Source: Abiotrophia defectiva_A
GTDB taxonomy: Bacteria; Bacillota; Bacilli; Lactobacillales; Aerococcaceae
Assembly (NCBI GenBank): GCA_963546405.1
Contig: CAUUNL010000035.1
Location: 1 to 18,785 of the forward strand
Reading direction: 5' to 3'
Length of the DNA: 18,785 nt
Each line of letters starts with the position of its first letter. The first letter of the stretch is position 1. Positions 15,502 to 18,785 of this stretch are shown piece after piece. A program made the position numbers and the translations under genes. The notes beneath the pieces were generated by a model. That model did no database searches and was not told the origin of the DNA. It saw only the letters and a list, made by a program, of their open reading frames with translations.

Positions 15502-15756
15502 CTACACTCCAACTAACAATCGCATAAGGAAATTTTGAACCAGGTAGAGAACCATCAGCGCCGCCATAACTGAAAAGCTCAAGCCCCCTACTGGCGGGAT
15601 AAAGCGGTCAAAAAGCTCAACATAAGGCTCGACTAGGCTACCTACCCAACGTCCTAAGTCACTGTAACGGGCATCAGGAAACCAAGACATGATTGCCCAA
15701 ATAATAATGAGGGTCTCGTAAGTAGTAAAGGCCCAAGAAATAAATTGTATCAGCAT
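15502..15756 (-). CDS. ylmG: YggT-family membrane protein YlmG
   Basis: An 84-residue integral membrane protein with two hydrophobic helices (about residues 2-25 and 58-80) separated by a loop with the YggT signature pieces SWFPDARYSDLGRWVGSLVEPYVELFDRFIPPVGG. The family is linked to cell division or nucleoid and septum placement, but its biochemical role is unresolved. AGAGGT lies 8 nt before the ATG. It is unusually placed directly after ftsZ, since ylmE and sepF, which normally come in between, are missing. It is tightly linked to ylmH (4-bp gap). Confidence 0.92.
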   Translation of the reverse strand: MLIQFISWAFTTYETLIIIWAIMSWFPDARYSDLGRWVGSLVEPYVELFDRFIPPVGGLSFSVMAALMVLYLVQNFLMRLLVGV

Positions 15757-15800
15757 AATAGCTCTACCTCTTCGCTCATTTTTTCTTCCATAAAAGTTAT

Positions 15801-15842
15801 GGGCACGCTGGCTAGCTGCTAGAAGCGTAGCCTTACGTGCCC
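15801..15842. other. Long hairpin between ftsZ and ylmG
   Basis: GGGCACG (15801-15807) pairs with CGTGCCC (15836-15842), and inside it GGCTA (15810-15814) pairs with TAGCC (15828-15832), with a further short GCT/AGC possibility at the tip. On the minus strand the hairpin begins 26 nt after the ftsZ stop and is followed by ATAACTTTTATGG, not a proper T run. It may therefore be a weak terminator, an RNA-processing or stability element, or a scar where genes were lost. It lowers, but need not abolish, read-through to ylmG. Confidence 0.6.
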
Positions 15843-15868
15843 ATGATGCTTGCGACTAGTTACTTAGC

Positions 15869-17152
15869 TTAGCCACGGTGGCGTTTGCGGAAGAAAGGTG
15901 GTGTATCAAGTTCGTTATCTTCCGTCGTATCAACTTGACGGTTACGGCTAACGTCACTTGAACGTTGGAAAGTCCGCTGTGGCATCTCATGAGCAGATTC
16001 ACGAGTGTTTTGTTCACGACGGATATCCCAGTCACTGAATAAGTCACGTTCGCTTTCGCGACCGCGTGGTACCAATTCGATGTCATTGCTTGCAGACACC
16101 GCTGGTTGGCTTGATTCAGGCGCATTGCTTGCAGGCGCTGCATTATAATTGTTGCGCGCTGGTCGTTGAGCCATCTTGCTAGGTGCATTCTTCTCAGTAT
16201 CAATCCCAGTTGCGATAACAGTAACTACTACCTCATCGCCAAGATTTTCATTGATAGATGTACCGAAGATGATGTTAACATCGCTAGTTGAAGCGTTGGC
16301 TACGATTTCGCTAGCATCTTGAGCTTCAAAGAGGGTTAAGTCAGAACCACCGGTGATGTTCAAGAGGATTTGTTCTGCCCCATCGATTGAAACTTCCAAG
16401 AGTGGAGAAGAAATAGCCTTCTTAGTTGCCTCAGCAGTACGATTTTCACCAGAAGCAACCCCAATCCCCATGAGAGCAGTCCCTTGATCTTTCATGACTG
16501 TCTTCACGTCAGCGAAGTCCAAGTTTACGTAACCTGGCGCAGTAATCAAGTCAGAAATCCCTTGTACCCCTTGACGTAAAACGTTGTCTGCTTCAGAGAA
16601 AGCTTCTAACATCGGCGTCTTTCGGTCAACGATTTCTAAGAGACGGTTGTTAGAGATGGTCACCAAGGTATCCACATTTTCCTTCAAGTTCTTAAGACCT
16701 TCAGCGGCGTAACGGCCACGTTTAGGCCCTTCAAAGGTGAATGGACGCGTCACAACCCCCACTGTTAAGGCGCCTAATTCTTTGGCAATGCGAGCTACGA
16801 TTGGAGCAGCACCAGTACCGGTCCCCCCACCCATACCAGCCGTTACAAAGACTAAGTCTGCGCCTTCAAGTACTGTACGGATTTGTTCTTCGCTTTCTTC
16901 AGCAGCCTTAAGACCGACTTCAGGAACAGAACCTGCCCCCAAGCCCTTGGTTACCTTAGGGCCTAATTGAATCTTAGTTTCTGCTTGTGAGCCTTTGAGA
17001 GCTTGAGTATCCGTATTGGCTACGATGAACTCTACCCCTTGGACGCCTTCTGCGATCATACGGTTAACGGCATTACCGCCGGCCCCGCCGACCCCGATGA
17101 CTTTGATAACGGCGCCGTCACGGCCGTTAATTGAATCAAATGCTAATTCCAT
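15869..17152 (-). CDS. ftsZ: Cell division protein FtsZ (tubulin-like GTPase)
   Basis: GTP-driven polymer that forms the cytokinetic ring. The 427-residue protein has the nucleotide loop GVGGAGGNAVNRM (20-32), the tubulin signature GGGTGTGAAP (108-117) and the T7 synergy segment NLDFADVKTVM that completes the neighbour's GTPase site. After the globular core (ending near residue 315) comes a ~100-residue variable linker rich in Asn, Ser, Arg and Gln, then the conserved tail LDTPPFFRKR, the docking peptide for FtsA and other partners. The frame is open 23 codons further upstream into the end of ftsA, but the ATG at 17150-17152, with AGGAGG 8 nt before it, gives the proper MELAFDS start. 19 bp separate it from ftsA: same transcript. 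Confidence 0.98.
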   Translation of the reverse strand: MELAFDSINGRDGAVIKVIGVGGAGGNAVNRMIAEGVQGVEFIVANTDTQALKGSQAETKIQLGPKVTKGLGAGSVPEVGLKAAEESEEQIRTVLEGADLVFVTAGMGGGTGTGAAPIVARIAKELGALTVGVVTRPFTFEGPKRGRYAAEGLKNLKENVDTLVTISNNRLLEIVDRKTPMLEAFSEADNVLRQGVQGISDLITAPGYVNLDFADVKTVMKDQGTALMGIGVASGENRTAEATKKAISSPLLEVSIDGAEQILLNITGGSDLTLFEAQDASEIVANASTSDVNIIFGTSINENLGDEVVVTVIATGIDTEKNAPSKMAQRPARNNYNAAPASNAPESSQPAVSASNDIELVPRGRESERDLFSDWDIRREQNTRESAHEMPQRTFQRSSDVSRNRQVDTTEDNELDTPPFFRKRHRG

Positions 17153-17171
17153 AAATCGTTCCTCCTGAATC

Positions 17172-18647
17172 TTAATCGAAAAATGTTCTGAAAAATGCTT
17201 GAATTTTACTGATAATGCCATTTCCTACAACAGGGACTGGGTTATCATAATTAACGCCTGCCTCTGGTTCTGGAACATAGTTACTTTCTTCAGCAGCATA
17301 GCCTCCAAGATTGGAGTATGCATCATAATCTGATACTGGCTCTGCTACCGGCCGTTGACGTTCTGGTCTTGCAGGACGGCGAGGTGCTTGCTGACGAGGT
17401 GGCATCATTGGCTGGTTTGTTACATCCTGTGATGCAGTCTCTTGGTAAGGGCGCTCAAACCCACGATCTTGACGTGGTGCACTTGCTGCTTGATAAGTTC
17501 CTTGGGCAATACGATGCACAACATCTAGGCCTGCTGCATATTCTACCATGCCAATAGCTGTCGTAAAGACTGGGTTCCGCATACCCATTTGCTCTGGGAT
17601 ATAGAGGCGAACCTTAGGACCAAAATACTCTTGGGCTAGTTCTAAGACGCCTGGCAAGGAAGCCGCTCCACCAGTCAGAACGAAACCGCCTGGTAAGTCG
17701 AGGGCATCGACCCCTTCCAAGTCATCTCGAACTGTCTCAAAGATTTGCGCCAAACGGGCTTCAATAATTTCCGATAAATAGCGTTCATCTACGCGAACAG
17801 GTTCCTTACGTCCAACTGTCTCCACTGGGAAGTATTCTTCTTCAGAAGTCTGACGAGAGACCGCATAACCAAACTCACGCTTAATCCGCTCCGCATTCTC
17901 TAAGGAAGTATTAAGGATTAGGGAAATATCCTTAGTGACGAAGTCGCCACCTTCTTGGTCAACGAAGGAATACTTCAATTGGTTATCATAGATGATTGAG
18001 GCACTGGTTTGGCCCCCACCCATATCTACGATGATGGTCCCAAATTCACGTTCATCAGGCGTTAGGGCTACTTCTGCAATAGCTTGAGGTTGTACCACTA
18101 ATTCCGTAATGTTGAGTCCAGCCTTCTCCACACAACGACGAATGTTGTGGATAATGGTCTTAGGACCTGTAATCAGGCGTGCATAGAGTTCTAGCCGGAC
18201 CCCAATCATGCCTTGAGGATCGCGGATGCCGGTAAAACCGTCCACAATAAATTCTTCTGGAATGATGGAAATAATTTCCCGTTCAGGTGGAACAGACCGC
18301 ACCTTAGCAGCCATAATGACATTATTAACATCTTTTTCGGTAATCTCACGGGTATCACTGGAAACAGCAATCATACCGTGACAGTTATCAATCATCAGCT
18401 TGTTACTTGGTACGCCGACAATGACATCATTTATTTTAACTTGTGCTTTTTGCTCTGCTTGCGCAATGGCCTGTTGAATGGAATAGACCGTCTCATCGAT
18501 ATCAACAATTACGCCACGGCTTAAGCCACGTGACTTCGCGTTACCTACACCAATAATATTGACTTGGCCATTCATCTGCTCAGCTACAACCACTTTAATT
18601 GAGGTAGTCCCAATATCTAAACTAACAAAAATTTCTGGGGTTCTCAC
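17172..18647 (-). CDS. ftsA: Cell division protein FtsA (actin-like membrane anchor for FtsZ)
   Basis: An actin-fold ATPase that tethers FtsZ filaments to the membrane and signals to the septal synthesis machinery. The 491 residues show phosphate 1 (SLDIGTTSIKVVV, 9-21), the FtsA-specific 1C domain (about 85-165), phosphate 2 (IIVDMGGGQTS near 205) and the adenosine motif (GFVLTGGAASLPGV near 332). A ~95-residue Pro/Arg/Gln- then Glu/Tyr/Asn-rich linker follows, and the protein ends in the amphipathic membrane helix ISKIQAFFRTFFD. The linker makes it longer than the ~420-440 residues of E. coli or B. subtilis FtsA. The start codon is GTG, with AAAGGAGGG 9 nt upstream. A promoter and a small hairpin precede it. 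Confidence 0.97.
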   Translation of the reverse strand: MRTPEIFVSLDIGTTSIKVVVAEQMNGQVNIIGVGNAKSRGLSRGVIVDIDETVYSIQQAIAQAEQKAQVKINDVIVGVPSNKLMIDNCHGMIAVSSDTREITEKDVNNVIMAAKVRSVPPEREIISIIPEEFIVDGFTGIRDPQGMIGVRLELYARLITGPKTIIHNIRRCVEKAGLNITELVVQPQAIAEVALTPDEREFGTIIVDMGGGQTSASIIYDNQLKYSFVDQEGGDFVTKDISLILNTSLENAERIKREFGYAVSRQTSEEEYFPVETVGRKEPVRVDERYLSEIIEARLAQIFETVRDDLEGVDALDLPGGFVLTGGAASLPGVLELAQEYFGPKVRLYIPEQMGMRNPVFTTAIGMVEYAAGLDVVHRIAQGTYQAASAPRQDRGFERPYQETASQDVTNQPMMPPRQQAPRRPARPERQRPVAEPVSDYDAYSNLGGYAAEESNYVPEPEAGVNYDNPVPVVGNGIISKIQAFFRTFFD

Positions 18648-18670
18648 AAGCGTTAGCCCTCCTTTGTCCT

Positions 18671-18700
18671 CTCACAGGGAAGCTTGGGCTCCCTGGATGA
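18671..18700. other. Small hairpin in the ftsA leader
   Basis: CAGGGA (18675-18680) and TCCCTG (18690-18695), extended by CTCA/TGAG with a 2-nt bulge, form a hairpin with a 9-nt loop. It lies between the candidate ftsA promoter and the ribosome site, 5 nt from the latter, and has no T run. It might tune ftsA translation or mRNA stability. Confidence 0.45.
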
Positions 18701-18719
18701 GATATAATCTCTCCCTATA

Positions 18720-18748
18720 ATTCTATCACATACTGGCCTTGATATGAA
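18720..18748 (-). promoter_or_regulatory. Candidate ftsA promoter (extended -10)
   Basis: On the minus strand TGA-TAGAAT (extended -10; TAGAAT at 18720-18725) lies 17 bp from TTCATA (18743-18748, 4/6 match). It predicts a start about 65 nt upstream of the ftsA GTG. The rest of the leader to the window edge holds no recognisable gene. Confidence 0.55.
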
Positions 18749-18785
18749 GCGAAATAATGCCTGTCATAAAGAATTAATATAGATT

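Noticed and set aside
15856..16203. 115-codon open frame on the minus strand within the ftsZ 3' part
   Set aside because: It is an out-of-frame reading of the low-complexity FtsZ linker; composition is biased and no start signal is present.
17153..17221. 23-residue N-terminal extension of FtsZ
   Set aside because: It would overlap the ftsA end; the AGGAGG site and the conserved MELAFDS start favour the inner ATG.
18213..18524. 103-codon plus-strand open frame antisense to ftsA
   Set aside because: It mirrors the conserved ftsA coding sequence, has no ribosome binding site and resembles no known family.
1..18785. Mobile elements, CRISPR arrays, toxin-antitoxin or defence genes
   Set aside because: All long frames are assigned to housekeeping genes, intergenic gaps are short and explained, and no repeated spacers or transposase motifs are present.

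Overview
This window looks like core chromosome of a low-to-moderate GC Firmicute, most likely of the order Lactobacillales. The support is the gene order (cysteine desulfurase - DUF1831 - mnmA - recD2), a DUF1831 protein (a family I know essentially from lactic acid bacteria), Bacillus-type AGGAGG ribosome binding sites, a tRNA-Ile T-box leader, and an ftsA-ftsZ-ylmG-ylmH-divIVA-ileS division cluster. An Aerococcaceae-like genus (Abiotrophia or Facklamia type) is a guess that I cannot verify. There are no insertion sequences, prophage genes, CRISPR arrays or tRNA genes.

Left part (1-7858), all genes on the minus strand. dinB (Pol IV) has its own promoter with a LexA-like box filling the spacer, so it is probably SOS-controlled. 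sodA is monocistronic, with a clear promoter and a strong terminator. Next, read right to left from a promoter near 7850, come cysteine desulfurase, DUF1831, mnmA, a GNAT acetyltransferase and recD2, ending in a terminator directly after the recD2 stop. Cysteine desulfurase supplies the sulfur that MnmA puts into the wobble uridine of tRNAs, so this is a tRNA thiolation cluster with a DNA-repair helicase attached.

Middle (7859-9541). rarA, an AAA+ clamp-loader-like fork repair protein, is transcribed to the right and divergently from the desulfurase operon. It is followed at once by a stand-alone small RNA of about 220 nt with its own promoter and an intrinsic terminator, most likely 6S RNA. 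A hairpin at 9514-9541 serves the convergent brnQ.

Right part (9553-18785), all on the minus strand. Read in the direction of transcription: ftsA promoter, ftsA, ftsZ, a long hairpin, ylmG, ylmH, divIVA, an Ile-specific T-box leader, ileS, a terminator, then brnQ, a branched-chain amino acid carrier. This is the distal part of a Gram-positive division cluster. The two genes usually found between ftsZ and ylmG (ylmE and sepF) are absent and a 42-nt hairpin sits there instead. The T-box links ileS expression to uncharged tRNA-Ile.

I found no new defence system or mobile element. The items most worth a second look are the LexA box inside the dinB promoter, the missing sepF/ylmE with the hairpin in their place, the T-box whose first helix overlaps the divIVA stop codon, and the RNA after rarA.
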